The notes beneath the pieces are model-generated. The model was not told where the DNA came from, ran no database searches, and worked only from the letters and a program-made list of their open reading frames with translations. A stretch of DNA of 64,000 bases, from the NCBI GenBank assembly GCA_019359325.1, contig JAHHHN010000026.1, positions 1-64,000 of the forward strand. Direction: 5' to 3'. Source of the DNA: Mojavia pulchra JT2-VF2. GTDB taxonomy: Bacteria; Cyanobacteriota; Cyanobacteriia; Cyanobacteriales; Nostocaceae. Position numbers and translations under genes: made by a program. Below are positions 1 through 8,780 of this stretch, piece after piece (the stretch's first letter is position 1; the number at the start of each line of letters is the position of its first letter).

Positions 1-155
1 CCACTGATGTCTACGTCAACATCAACGTCCTTGTTAATGTCGATGTTTTCGTCAATATCAATGTCAATGTTTACGTTTTTCTCTGCACTAAAGCTAAAAC
101 CACCAAGAACTTCTTCAGTGGTAATTTCTAAGTAGTTCAAATCTGCAATAATCAT
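1..155 (-). CDS. GG-leader secreted peptide precursor (partial)
   Basis: Partial gene; it starts at 155 and runs off the left edge, leaving 51 readable codons. It begins MIIADLNYLEITTEEVLGG, a short acidic leader ending in a double glycine (residues 18-19), the cleavage signal for C39 peptidase ABC exporters. The predicted core then reads as an alternating pattern of Ile/Val with Asp/Asn (NVNIDIDID and KDVDVDVDIS with a short break). A strong Shine-Dalgarno (AGGAGA) lies just upstream of the ATG. The same-strand genes upstream encode the matching C39-ABC transporter, the HlyD adaptor and a PPIase, so export by that system is the natural reading. The leader and GG site are seen directly; the function of the mature peptide is unknown. 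Similar Asp-rich GG peptides are known in Nostoc-type genomes. Confidence 0.75.
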   Translation of the reverse strand, partial: MIIADLNYLEITTEEVLGGFSFSAEKNVNIDIDIDENIDINKDVDVDVDIS

Positions 156-232
156 TGTTTTTTCTCCTGAAATGTGTAAGTTGTTTTAGGTTTTATTGCC
201 TTCACCAACTTGTTTCTGTTGGCTACGTAATT

Positions 233-260
233 ACTATAACTTATTCGCCAAAAAAGTCAA
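233..260 (-). promoter_or_regulatory. Sigma70-type promoter for the GG-leader peptide
   Basis: On the minus strand a TTGACT hexamer (255-260) is followed after 16 bp by TATAGT (233-238). This is close to the housekeeping consensus and points at the peptide gene starting at 155, leaving a leader of about 70 nt. It suggests the peptide has its own promoter, separate from the export genes upstream. Confidence 0.5.
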
Positions 261-626
261 CTGCTTTTTTGGTGTTTTTTTCTTATAGGCAACTTTTATT
301 TTTAAGCTTAAATAAGCTATATATTTGCTATGTATATTTTTATTAAAAGCAATATAATTGCATACAAAATTAGAGCAAAAATCAATAAAATTATTGCTCG
401 ATAAGCTTTACGGTAATCAATTTAATTCTTGAGATTTGCTAATTTAGCCCTTTAAAAATATTGTTTTTAAAGACAGCAAAAGCTAACTACTTAATTTCTG
501 AGCAGTTACTAGCAGCTTTAGAACTATTACTTAAAAATTTATAAATTAACCCTGATTTAGAGAAGATTATCAGCCATCAACATATTTGAAATTTAATTAG
601 TTATTTGGTATTGGGCAATAACAGAC
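261..626. other. AT-rich intergenic region
   Basis: This stretch separates the PPIase gene from the promoter of the GG-leader peptide. It is very AT-rich with many stops in all frames. No gene, hairpin terminator or repeat was recognised. Confidence 0.5.
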
Positions 627-1409
627 TTAAGCCTGCTCTAACAATTCCTGTGGCGATCGCACATTTACATCCGGGTCTATCTGAGTGACAACTTTTATAC
701 TGTCGATTTGGTGTTTTAACCAACTAGAAAACGATTCTGTAATGATTTTTTGGCGCAACTGTTCATCTAATTGGGGTTGAATGACTTCTTCCACCCAAAT
801 TAAATGCACTCCCTTGGGAGTCGTAATTGGTTTGAGAGCTTCTGGTGGTGCAGCAGCAAATACAGCCGCTGCAATCTCCGGGCGAAACTCTTTGCGGTAT
901 TGGAGTCCCTGATATCCGTAAGTACGGCGGAGTTCTGGTTCTGCGATATATAGACGAGCAATTTCTGGAAAAGTGATTTCGCCTTCTTCTAGAGCATAAA
1001 AAAGCTCTAAAGCCAAGTCTCGTTCTTCAAAGAGGACTTGGTAAGTAACAGCAGCGACATAATCTAGTTGGCGTTCATAAAAGAACTTTTCGACTTGATC
1101 CGCAAATAAATGATTCGCTAGCTTCCTTGAAAGGACATTATTGTAGGCTAATTCTTCAAACTCACTCACAGACAAGTGGTGTTTTTCTAACCATGTCCAG
1201 GTGTCTTTAGCTTTGGTAAGCTTCTTGGTGAACCGTAAGTCATCTCCTTCTTGCTGTAGTTCTTCTGGTGTGACTGTAATTCCTGCCTCTTGAGCTGCTT
1301 CGGCAATAATTCTTTGCGATACTATTGCCTCTACAACATCAGGTATCTGACAGGAGAGTTTGAGGCTGTGAATGATGTTTGAGGTTGAAATGGTCACTTG
1401 TTCGAGCAT
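627..1409 (-). CDS. Parvulin-type peptidylprolyl isomerase (type I secretion cluster)
   Basis: A 260-aa protein of the SurA/parvulin-like peptidylprolyl isomerase type. The N-terminal half (about 1-110) is helical and SurA_N-like. A rotamase-like segment spans about 115-210, with the family hallmarks of a GYQGLQYRKEF stretch and a PKGVHLIWVEE strand near the end. There is no signal peptide, so it probably acts in the cytoplasm or at the inner face of the exporter. GGAG lies about 11 nt before the start. In cyanobacteria such isomerases are often encoded beside C39-ABC/HlyD exporters and GG-leader peptides, as here, which suggests a chaperone role for the exported peptide. The domain call is fairly firm; the role in export is inferred from context. 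Confidence 0.75.
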   Translation of the reverse strand: MLEQVTISTSNIIHSLKLSCQIPDVVEAIVSQRIIAEAAQEAGITVTPEELQQEGDDLRFTKKLTKAKDTWTWLEKHHLSVSEFEELAYNNVLSRKLANHLFADQVEKFFYERQLDYVAAVTYQVLFEERDLALELFYALEEGEITFPEIARLYIAEPELRRTYGYQGLQYRKEFRPEIAAAVFAAAPPEALKPITTPKGVHLIWVEEVIQPQLDEQLRQKIITESFSSWLKHQIDSIKVVTQIDPDVNVRSPQELLEQA

Positions 1410-1522
1410 GATGCAATTTCTCCATAAAATATTCCTTATCTAGAAGTTAGATAAGATGGAGTTTTGATGCCTAACTCCTTATTAAAACCCGATTTAAAAA
1501 CGGGGTCTAGGTCACAATGGTT

Positions 1523-1720
1523 CTATGCAGACAAAAATATAGTTGATAATTCTTTATCAATTCTTTCTGCTAGCTTGTAAGCCATTAATGGGGGATTTCG
1601 GTAGTTGGTAGCAGTTTTTCTAAATCCCCATCGTCTGGCTTCAACTTCTGAAACTCCAAACTCTGCGGCTAGGCGATTGTAAGACCAGCCATATTTTTTC
1701 ATTAGCTCAATTGGATGCAT
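1523..1720 (-). CDS. Small helix-turn-helix-like protein
   Basis: A 65-aa protein starting MHPIELMKKYGWSYNRLAAE. Residues 10-35 look like a helix-turn-helix (YNRLAAEFGVSEVEARRW), followed by a basic stretch and a C-terminal helix. It has a good ribosome binding site (AAGGTG, 6 nt spacing). It lies in line between the HlyD and PPIase genes, with gaps of about 100 bp on each side, so it may be a local regulator of the export operon. The HTH is judged by eye and the operator is unknown. Confidence 0.6.
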   Translation of the reverse strand: MHPIELMKKYGWSYNRLAAEFGVSEVEARRWGFRKTATNYRNPPLMAYKLAERIDKELSTIFLSA

Positions 1721-1821
1721 ATATTCACCTTACTTATACTGTTGCTAGATTTATGTTTAGGTAAGTTCTCGATGCTAGGAGACCGAACGCAGACTTGATA
1801 TGCACGAACTGAAAATTTTGG

Positions 1822-3381
1822 CTATAGCTCTAAACCGCCTTTTTGCAGTTTTTTGAACGGATCTAAAACAAAGTCAATCACTCGCCGCTGGCGAATAATG
1901 ACTTCAGCATTTGCGGACTGACCGGCAGTTAATGGAATACGTTTGTTGCCATTTTGGACATACTGCTGCTCTAAGGTGACTTCTAACTCATAGTTTTCGA
2001 TGTTTCCTTGGGGTGTTTGACTAACTTTCGAGTCAGGAGAGATCCAAGTAACTTTCCCTTCGACGATGCCATACTCTTGGAACGGATAAGCATCGAACTT
2101 GACTTTGACTGGCATTCCAACCTTCAAGAAGCCACTATCCTGACTAGGCATTTGGGCTTTGAGTACAATCCCTGCATTTTGGGGTGCAATTTGGGCAATC
2201 CTTTGACCAGGTTGTACTACTGCTCCCGGTTTAGTGATGGGTAACTCAAAAATTACTCCATTAATAGGCGATCGCACTATTCGTTGCTGCATCTGAAGTC
2301 TTATAGATGTAATCTGGCTTCTAGTCTGAGCAACTTCTGTTTGCACTGCTGTTATTTGTGTCTGTAAGTCTTTTAGCTGTTCTTGATTTTTCATTACAGC
2401 CAGTTTCCCGGCTTGCACTACACTTTTATAGCTACTTTGTTCTTCTTGCAGTCGGAGTTTTGCTTGTTTGATCTCAGACTCCAACATATTAATAGTTGCT
2501 TGATAACGATTTAGCTCTTCCGTTAAGCGGAATTCTGCTTGTTTAATATCTGATGAGGCCTTTTCGTAGAGTCGCTTGCTTTCTTGTTCTTCTTTTTTGA
2601 GTTGATCAATTTGGGTTGCAGAAACTGCACCATCCTGAACGAGTTTGCTAAAGCGTTCAACTTGTCTTGAGTCTATACCCAAACGAGCTTGAGCCGACTT
2701 CTGATCATTACGAGTGGTGTAAATCTGCTGTTGTGCTTGCCTAACTAATGCCTGTTTTTCTAACTTTTGTAGGTTATAGGTACTTACTTTGGTGTCAAGG
2801 TTTTGCTGCGCCTGGTTAACTTGAGCTATTTTTTCTAATTCTTGGGATTTATTTTGTTGCTCTAAGAGGCTAGTTGACAACAAAAGCTGATTTTTGAGGA
2901 CTTCGAGTTGCGATTGGCGATTTTGTAGCCCTTGCAATTTTGTCTGTGCCTGTTGCAGTTCGGTTTGCACCAGATCAGACTCTAATTCAAGTAGAATCTG
3001 GCCAGCTTTAACTGTATCTCCTTCTTTAACCGTAACATTTTTAACACTCCCACCAGCTTGAGCATCTAATTTCTGGGTTGCACCTTTGGGTTCTATACGC
3101 CCTCTAGCGCTACCAGTCTCATCTACTTTTGAGAAAGTGGCCCAGGGTACAAACAGAGCAGCACAGCCGATTAGCACATACAACAGCCCTCTAGACCAAA
3201 TTTGGGGTAAGCCATTGAGCAGTTCTTCAGTACCGTAGTACAAGCCTTTGAACAAATCTTGGCCGTTATTTTGTGTCTCTGTCTGCTCCTGAACTTCTAT
3301 AGATTCCTCTTGCTGTGTATAACTTTGATACTTATCTTGCTCATTTTTGGGAGGTGCAGATGATGTATTGGAATGAGGCAT
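1822..3381 (-). CDS. HlyD-family membrane fusion protein
   Basis: A 519-aa periplasmic adaptor of a type I secretion system. The first 65 residues are cytosolic, Gln/Glu-rich and low complexity. A single transmembrane segment follows at about 66-85 (LLYVLIGCAALFVPWATF). A lipoyl/beta-barrel strand (GRIEPKGATQKLDAQAGGSV, then VKEGDTVKAGQILLELE) leads into a long Gln/Leu-rich coiled coil at about 130-360. The second half of the lipoyl domain (RSPINGVIFELPITKPGAVV) and the beta-barrel end at about 500. The length and order match HlyD proteins that partner C39-ABC exporters. It begins 73 bp after the ABC gene on the same strand, so the two are almost certainly co-transcribed. Confidence 0.93.
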   Translation of the reverse strand: MPHSNTSSAPPKNEQDKYQSYTQQEESIEVQEQTETQNNGQDLFKGLYYGTEELLNGLPQIWSRGLLYVLIGCAALFVPWATFSKVDETGSARGRIEPKGATQKLDAQAGGSVKNVTVKEGDTVKAGQILLELESDLVQTELQQAQTKLQGLQNRQSQLEVLKNQLLLSTSLLEQQNKSQELEKIAQVNQAQQNLDTKVSTYNLQKLEKQALVRQAQQQIYTTRNDQKSAQARLGIDSRQVERFSKLVQDGAVSATQIDQLKKEEQESKRLYEKASSDIKQAEFRLTEELNRYQATINMLESEIKQAKLRLQEEQSSYKSVVQAGKLAVMKNQEQLKDLQTQITAVQTEVAQTRSQITSIRLQMQQRIVRSPINGVIFELPITKPGAVVQPGQRIAQIAPQNAGIVLKAQMPSQDSGFLKVGMPVKVKFDAYPFQEYGIVEGKVTWISPDSKVSQTPQGNIENYELEVTLEQQYVQNGNKRIPLTAGQSANAEVIIRQRRVIDFVLDPFKKLQKGGLEL

Positions 3382-3454
3382 AGTTTTAATTTCCGATAAC
3401 AGTAGATAGAAGATGAAAATGCTACACTTGCGTTCCAGTATCTGATCCCTAAAC

Positions 3455-6400
3455 TCAACTAACTTGAGCCAGTTGTTGTTGATTTAGATAGTAATAATGT
3501 CCTTTTTTGGCAATTAATTCGTCATGGCTACCGCTTTCTACCAAGACACCCTGATCTAAAACCAGGATTAAGTCAGCGTTGCGTACTGTAGATAAGCGAT
3601 GGGCAATGATCACACTTGTACGCCCTTTGAGAATTGTTTTGAGGTTGTTCTGAATAATTCGTTCTGATTCCGAATCTAGGTGACTGGTGGCTTCATCAAA
3701 TAGTAATAACCGAGGATTTCCGAGCAAAGCACGGGCAATAGCTAGGCGTTGGCGCTGTCCCCCAGAGAGCATACCGCCGCCTTCACCAATTTGGGATTCG
3801 TAACCCAGCGGTAACCTCTGAATAAATTCATCGGCTCCAGCATATTTTGCTGCTTGGATAATTTCTTCTAAAGAAGCATCTGGATGAGCCATCGCTATGT
3901 TTTCACGAATAGTCCCACCAAAGAGAAAGGTATCTTGGTCTACAACACCGATTTGAGAACGGAGCGATCGCAAGGAAATATTGGTGATGTCATAACCATC
4001 AATTAGTACTTTGCCATCTGTCGGAGGGTATAAACCTAAGATCAACTTGCTCAGAGTTGTTTTTCCAGAACCACTGCGCCCTACCAGCGCTACCATTTGT
4101 TCTGGCTGAATTTCAATGTTGAGATTTTCTAGTACGTTAGTCTCAGTTTCCGGGTGATAGCGAAAGGTGACATTCTGAAACTGAATGTGGCCGCGCAGTT
4201 TACCCAAAGTCTTCCGGGGTTTAGTTTGTAAATCTTCTTCTGGTTCTGCCTGCAACACATCATTAATGCGTTCGGTGGAAATCACGATTTCCTGCAATTG
4301 ATTCCACAACGAAGACAGTCTCTGGAAAGGACTCAAGACATTACCCACCAACATATTAAAAGCAACTAATTGTCCAATGGTGAGTTCGCCGTTAATTACC
4401 TGGATTGCCCCATACCACATTAATGCAGTATTTACAAAAATTTGGATAATGCCACCGATAATTTGGAGACGATTACCAATTATCTGAGCATTAAAGCTTT
4501 TTTTAACCAAATTATGCAGCAGTTCCTCCCAACGCCAACGCACGTTATGTTCAATTGCCAATGAACGCACGGTACGAATTCCGGTTAGGGATTCTATGAG
4601 ATAGCTTCTTTCTTCAGCACCTGCATTAAAAATCTCTCTGGAGATGCGGCGCAAAATACTTGTGCTAGCCAGCGCCAAGATAAAAAATGGTGGTACAGTA
4701 CACAGCACAAATAACGACATGCGCCAACTATAAGAGAACATCAAGCTCAGATAGACCACCAATGTCAGCATATCTAGGAAGATGGAGAGTGTCTGACCGG
4801 TAAGGAAGCGCTGAATCTTCTGGTTCTCTTGGATACGCGAGACTATATCCCCGACATAACGCGACTCAAAATAGGAAAGGGGTAAGCGGAAGGTATGTTG
4901 GATAAAACCTACGACTAGGGAAATGCTAATGCGGTTAGCAGTGTGAAATAAGAGATATTGCCGTACACCGTTGACAGCGACACCAAACAACCCAAAAACG
5001 ATCATCCCCAAAGCGACAGCGTTTAAGGTTGTAAGGCTGCGTTGTACAAGTACTCTGTCGAGCAACAACTGAGTGAATACTGGCGTTACTAGTCCAAATA
5101 TCTGAATGAATATGGAAGCTATAAAAATTTCTAGCAGTGTCCAATAGTGAGGTTTGATTAATTCATAAAACTTCCAGAAGCTTGTACTTTCGTCTTTAGT
5201 ATCTTTAAGTAAAGCTGTAGGTTGCAGTAACAATGCATAACCACTCCAACCTGCTTGAAATTCAGCTTTTGTCAGGCTGCGTTGACCAAGAGCAGGATCA
5301 CATACAATCACTCGTGTTTTGGTAATTTCATAGACAACGATGAAGTGTTTGCCTTCCCAGTGGGCGATCGCAGGTAGCGGTTGTTCTGTCAATTTATCGA
5401 GAGTGGCTTTCACCGGACGGCTGGCAAAACCCAGGCTTTCTGCCGCTGTTGTCATAGCCTTCAAAGATGCACCACTGCGATTAACGTTGGTCATATCCCG
5501 CAAGCGATTGATACTAAAATGCTTGCCCCAATAGTTGCCAATCATCACCAAGCAAGCAGAGCCGCAATCGGCAGCGCTTTGTTGGGCATAGAAAGGATAG
5601 CTCTTAGTGAGGCGTTTCCACCAATGCCCGATTTGCACTTTCGGGCTAGGAAAGTAAGGACGTGATTTTTTTGGCTGTTGTTGTGACTGCTGATCTCGTT
5701 GGGGAAAAGGAATAATTTTGGATTTTTGAGATGGTGAAAGCCTTCTCTTCGTCTCTAGTCTCCAATCCTCAGTGTTTACTTCCCTGTCTCCAACTGCCGG
5801 TTCCCAGTCCTTAGTCCCTAGTCCCCAGTTCTCTAATTCCGGTAAGTATTCTAGCGCTGTTTGCACATTAGAGTTTTTCAGCACATAAACAGTTGTAGAT
5901 TGGGTTGCTTGCCAATCACCTTGTTGAGGTTGAGCAAAGATTGTGCCTGGTGTCAAACGATGACCTTGAGAATGTCGTAGTTGACCTCTGTACAATAGCC
6001 ACAACTGAGAATCTTGGGATATTTGCGTATTTACAGAGCCTATTTCTATTTGGTGTCGCTCAAACAAAGATAAGGCTTTGACCATCCCTGGAACTTGTGA
6101 TGTATGGTGTGGGAATTGTGAGGTTTGGCGACATAACAATAGCAAATCCCAAAGTTCTGCACGGGCGTATAGGCGATCGCGAATGTTAGGATATCTGTCC
6201 ATCAACATTTGCAATACGTCTTGCCTAAAATAGCCAAGCTTTAAGTTTGTCGAAGCACTGGCTGCATAAGGGCTAAAGTCAACTTCGCTAAACAGAGTTA
6301 ATTCCCCGAAAACAGACCATGCACCAAAGGTAGTAATTAAATTATCATAACTATCCAAAAGTCGGACTTTGCCTGTAAGGATAATGTAGATACCAGGATT

Positions 6401-6553
6401 AGTCTGTGCAGATTGCCAGAACTGCTTTGCTACTGGTGGCTCCACAATTTCCATTGCTGCTTGGAAGTGTTGTAATTCTTTTTCTGAAAGCTTTGCACCC
6501 AAGGTATACAAGAGCCTTTCACCGAGTTCTTGCACAGAAAACATTGGTGGCAT
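3455..6553 (-). CDS. C39-peptidase ABC exporter with N-terminal cNMP-binding-like domain
   Basis: A 1032-aa fused peptidase-permease-ATPase that would cleave GG leaders and export the mature peptide. Residues about 30-130 resemble a cyclic-nucleotide-binding fold (GIYIILTGKVRLLD, then FGELTLFSEV); a weaker second copy lies at about 160-240. The C39 peptidase spans about 318-445 with Cys330 (ADCGSACL), His403 (GKHFIVVYEI) and Asp419 (CDPALG) all present. The transmembrane region is about 465-760. The ATPase carries [25 protein letters not shown] and LLLFDEATSHLD. Residues about 241-272 (ENWGLGTKDWEP and following) are translated dispersed-repeat DNA lying in the linker. AGAGG precedes the start at good spacing. 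All catalytic residues are intact, so the transporter should be functional; its likely cargo is the peptide at 1-155. Confidence 0.93.
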   Translation of the reverse strand: MPPMFSVQELGERLLYTLGAKLSEKELQHFQAAMEIVEPPVAKQFWQSAQTNPGIYIILTGKVRLLDSYDNLITTFGAWSVFGELTLFSEVDFSPYAASASTNLKLGYFRQDVLQMLMDRYPNIRDRLYARAELWDLLLLCRQTSQFPHHTSQVPGMVKALSLFERHQIEIGSVNTQISQDSQLWLLYRGQLRHSQGHRLTPGTIFAQPQQGDWQATQSTTVYVLKNSNVQTALEYLPELENWGLGTKDWEPAVGDREVNTEDWRLETKRRLSPSQKSKIIPFPQRDQQSQQQPKKSRPYFPSPKVQIGHWWKRLTKSYPFYAQQSAADCGSACLVMIGNYWGKHFSINRLRDMTNVNRSGASLKAMTTAAESLGFASRPVKATLDKLTEQPLPAIAHWEGKHFIVVYEITKTRVIVCDPALGQRSLTKAEFQAGWSGYALLLQPTALLKDTKDESTSFWKFYELIKPHYWTLLEIFIASIFIQIFGLVTPVFTQLLLDRVLVQRSLTTLNAVALGMIVFGLFGVAVNGVRQYLLFHTANRISISLVVGFIQHTFRLPLSYFESRYVGDIVSRIQENQKIQRFLTGQTLSIFLDMLTLVVYLSLMFSYSWRMSLFVLCTVPPFFILALASTSILRRISREIFNAGAEERSYLIESLTGIRTVRSLAIEHNVRWRWEELLHNLVKKSFNAQIIGNRLQIIGGIIQIFVNTALMWYGAIQVINGELTIGQLVAFNMLVGNVLSPFQRLSSLWNQLQEIVISTERINDVLQAEPEEDLQTKPRKTLGKLRGHIQFQNVTFRYHPETETNVLENLNIEIQPEQMVALVGRSGSGKTTLSKLILGLYPPTDGKVLIDGYDITNISLRSLRSQIGVVDQDTFLFGGTIRENIAMAHPDASLEEIIQAAKYAGADEFIQRLPLGYESQIGEGGGMLSGGQRQRLAIARALLGNPRLLLFDEATSHLDSESERIIQNNLKTILKGRTSVIIAHRLSTVRNADLILVLDQGVLVESGSHDELIAKKGHYYYLNQQQLAQVS
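5755..5835 (-). repeat. In-frame short tandem repeat inside the ABC exporter gene
   Basis: On the minus strand this reads as degenerate GGGGACT/GGGAACC-type heptads, the same repeat class seen at 14223-14279 and 44201-44231. It is translated in frame as a Trp/Asp-rich linker (ENWGLGTKDW, then TEDWRLETKR) between the cNMP-like region and the C39 peptidase. Confidence 0.7.
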
Positions 6554-7047
6554 TTTCTAACCTCTTAGACAGAATTTAGTTATCAGTCTGAATCAGACCG
6601 AAAAGATTAATGAAAGTATTACCTGATACGGTTTTGTCTCAGACTTGCAGGATATAAATGGGTCAAACTGTCTCTGTGGTATGAGTTGGATGACAAATCA
6701 CAGATATTCATGCCAGTCTCTCTAATATGCAAATTTATCTATTGAAAGTGAGTTCATGGATTTGCTCCATCTGCCACCTGTCACCTACCCTATATCTCTC
6801 CTTCTATTAGGTACCTCAGCAGGTAGAGAGGCTTTTTCCACCTCTTTATTCTCGTTTTTTGATCTCCTCCTTAAGGGAGATAACCCTAAGCCTTCTTCGA
6901 GTCATACTTACTATGGGTAAAGACGTTAGCCACCACTCAAAGAGCTAAATATTTTTTCGTAAGAAAAAATAATAAATTTGACAATAAGTTACGACCGCAA
7001 TGGTGATTAATGTGGAATTATTTTCAGAGCATAATTGGTGGGTGTAG
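6554..7047. other. Intergenic region upstream of the ABC exporter
   Basis: About 500 bp without a convincing gene. It should carry the promoter of the minus-strand export operon, but no clear -35/-10 pair was found. An A/T-only hairpin (6950-6971, 9-bp arms around a GTAA loop) and a CTCC/GGAG imperfect hairpin near 6862-6885 are visible. Neither is followed by a convincing T-run in a useful direction. Confidence 0.4.
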
Positions 7048-7257
7048 CTATCCCCATGCAAGCTCTCTAAGCTCCCAATCACCAGTAACCGGAATTTTAC
7101 CGAGATATTGATTGTGAGGAAGATGTTGGTCTTTAAAATTAGCTTCTATGCTCTTGAATAAGTCCTGATGCTGAAAAAGCGTTAAAAAACTACTAATTTC
7201 AGACAACCCTTGCTTTGCAATAGCCTTAGCGTTGTATTGAGTGAAATGGTGTGACAT
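7048..7257 (-). CDS. Small hypothetical protein
   Basis: A possible 69-aa protein beginning MSHHFTQYNAKAIAKQGLSE; an upstream ATG at 7275 would add six residues. No family is recognised. It looks soluble and mixed-charge, with no signal peptide or membrane segment. Neither start has a clear ribosome binding site. It stands alone in a gene-poor region, so it may be a relic or a chance reading frame. Confidence 0.3.
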   Translation of the reverse strand: MSHHFTQYNAKAIAKQGLSEISSFLTLFQHQDLFKSIEANFKDQHLPHNQYLGKIPVTGDWELRELAWG

Positions 7258-7899
7258 AATTGTATCAACTTGCACTTAGCCGTAAATTGTGGGCAACAGT
7301 ATCCAAGGCAGTTGTGTGATGAAAGCCTGACAGCAAAAACAACACAACTGCTTTCAGATTAATCTTGTACGATTAGTCTGGCATTTACATAATGTGCAAT
7401 TATTTCCCGATGTTATCCCTCTAGGGTTTAGCGAGTCTAGAGGGTAGCCTCCGGGGATAGCCTCAGTCTAAAACGTGTAACTTCTAGCATTAAAAAGCTG
7501 GTTTTAGCTAGGCTACAGTCAATAAACAAGAAGCACTATAAAGCACATCATAATATTTTTAAATTTTACTAATCAAGAAAAGCTGTTCTTAAACAATCTT
7601 GTTTAAGCTTGCTTGGAAAATGGTATGATTAAGCACTGTCTTGCCGTATGTATTATCTTTTAGGGAACCTCCGAGATTAACATACATCAACTTGATACCT
7701 CATCTAGGGCAATGAGTTAAAAAGGTTAAATGGGTTTTGCAAAAAATATTTTACGTAATTAGCTTACACTGATTCACTAAAAATTTGAATAATTTACACC
7801 AACTTTAATTTACCTTTTCCAAAAAATTATATTGAGATAATACTTAGCAAAAAAGTATTATCGTTAGGTACTATTTATAAAGTAAATCTAAAGAAAATT
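7258..7899. other. Gene-poor AT-rich region with an inverted repeat
   Basis: No coding frame of useful length on either strand. It holds an inverted repeat at 7417-7444 (listed separately) followed by TAGCCTC direct repeats near 7445-7466. The rest is AT-rich with no recognised feature. Confidence 0.4.
7417..7444. repeat. Perfect inverted repeat CCCTCTAG/CTAGAGGG
   Basis: Eight-bp perfect arms (7417-7424 and 7437-7444) enclose a 12-nt loop. The following TAGCCTCCGGGGATAGCCTC carries a TAGCCTC direct repeat. It is not followed by a T-run, so it is unlikely to be a simple terminator. It could be a small mobile palindrome or an RNA hairpin. Confidence 0.5.
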
Positions 7900-8160
7900 A
7901 AGTATTGCGACACAATGTGAATCATAACAGATTATATGGTAGCTTCACGCATTTGGTAGAAGACGCTCATAATCTTTGCTCAGACGATATTGATTAAATT
8001 CTCTAAAAGTTCGTTAACTACTCAACGCTTAGATAAAACCTCATAACTGTAGGTTCAATAAGACGTATCGCTTCAACACGAGCTTGAATTATCAAATCAT
8101 ACAGCTAGTGCAAACCAATCCCCGTCATAGCTTGAATCAACCCAGATAACCTCAAATTTG
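7900..8160 (-). pseudogene. Decayed IS5-type transposase C-terminal relic
   Basis: Reading the minus strand, fragments of a DDE transposase tail appear in order but in different frames and with stops. First is VIWVDSSYDGDWFALAV, like the DxGYDGD block. Then comes REFNQYRLSKDYERLLPNA, like the RYRRLSKDYE block typical of IS5/IS4-type transposases. Last is EATI-stop-SVMIHIV, like the SEAxIYIAMI tail. The order is right, so this is a relic, not chance. No inverted terminal repeats were identified, and the N-terminal half is missing. Confidence 0.5.
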
Positions 8161-8575
8161 AATAACATTTAGCTATGTTTAATAGTTACATAATCTCAAG
8201 CAAATTAAGACAGATTTTTTATGATTTTTTCTTACAGTCAAATGTATTAGTTAGAAATATAATAATATTTTTTTAGACTAATGTATGCTAATGCATGACA
8301 AAATGACTCAGCAAGATTAAGTCATGCCAATTGGGGTCACTGTGCCGAAACGGGAAGATTGTACGAATCGGAAATTTAATAAATTTCAATCACCTGGAGT
8401 GACAAAAGAAAGTTAGTGGCTTTGTTGACGAGTATTGCATCTTTTGACCGCTGGTTAATCCTTCATGGCATGTTGAATTTTGAATTGCTTATTATCCTGC
8501 TTACTACTAATCCACCACGACGAATATTAATCAGGTAGGTATGGGTAGGCAGCGATCGCATCGCAATACGTCCTT
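8161..8575. other. Intergenic region without recognised genes
   Basis: AT-rich, with stops in all frames. It contains one HIP1 octamer near 8553. No promoter, hairpin or recognisable gene fragment could be supported. Confidence 0.35.
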
Positions 8576-8629
8576 ATGGAAGTTCTCTGGTATTTAACTG
8601 CGCCAGATGGGCCATATCCTGATGCTTGA
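8576..8629 (+). pseudogene. N-terminal scrap of a possible LLM-type monooxygenase
   Basis: A short frame opens with ATG and reads MEVLWYLTAPDGPYPDA before a stop. The LWYLTAPDGPYP string resembles the first strand of luciferase-like flavin monooxygenases in cyanobacteria. The rest of such a gene is absent. Together with the cupin relic just downstream it suggests an eroded small operon. The assignment rests on one short match by eye. Confidence 0.25.
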
Positions 8630-8780
8630 TTTTTCGGCGTTGCATATTTGCGGGATGATTTAGCAACATCAGAAAACTTCTCCCCCAGCTACCCCAGCTT
8701 GCCCCAATTCATCCCACTGTTCTGCAATACCGATTTTTCCTTTCACTGGGGAATTCCTGGGTTTATATAAAGGCAACTAA

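Noticed and set aside
155-346. 63-codon plus-strand frame over the GG-peptide promoter
   Set aside because: Low-complexity Phe/Tyr-rich translation of AT-rich DNA, overlapping a good promoter and ribosome binding site on the other strand.
6950-6971. A/T-only 9-bp hairpin considered as a terminator
   Set aside because: It has no G/C stem and does not follow any gene end in either direction at a sensible distance.
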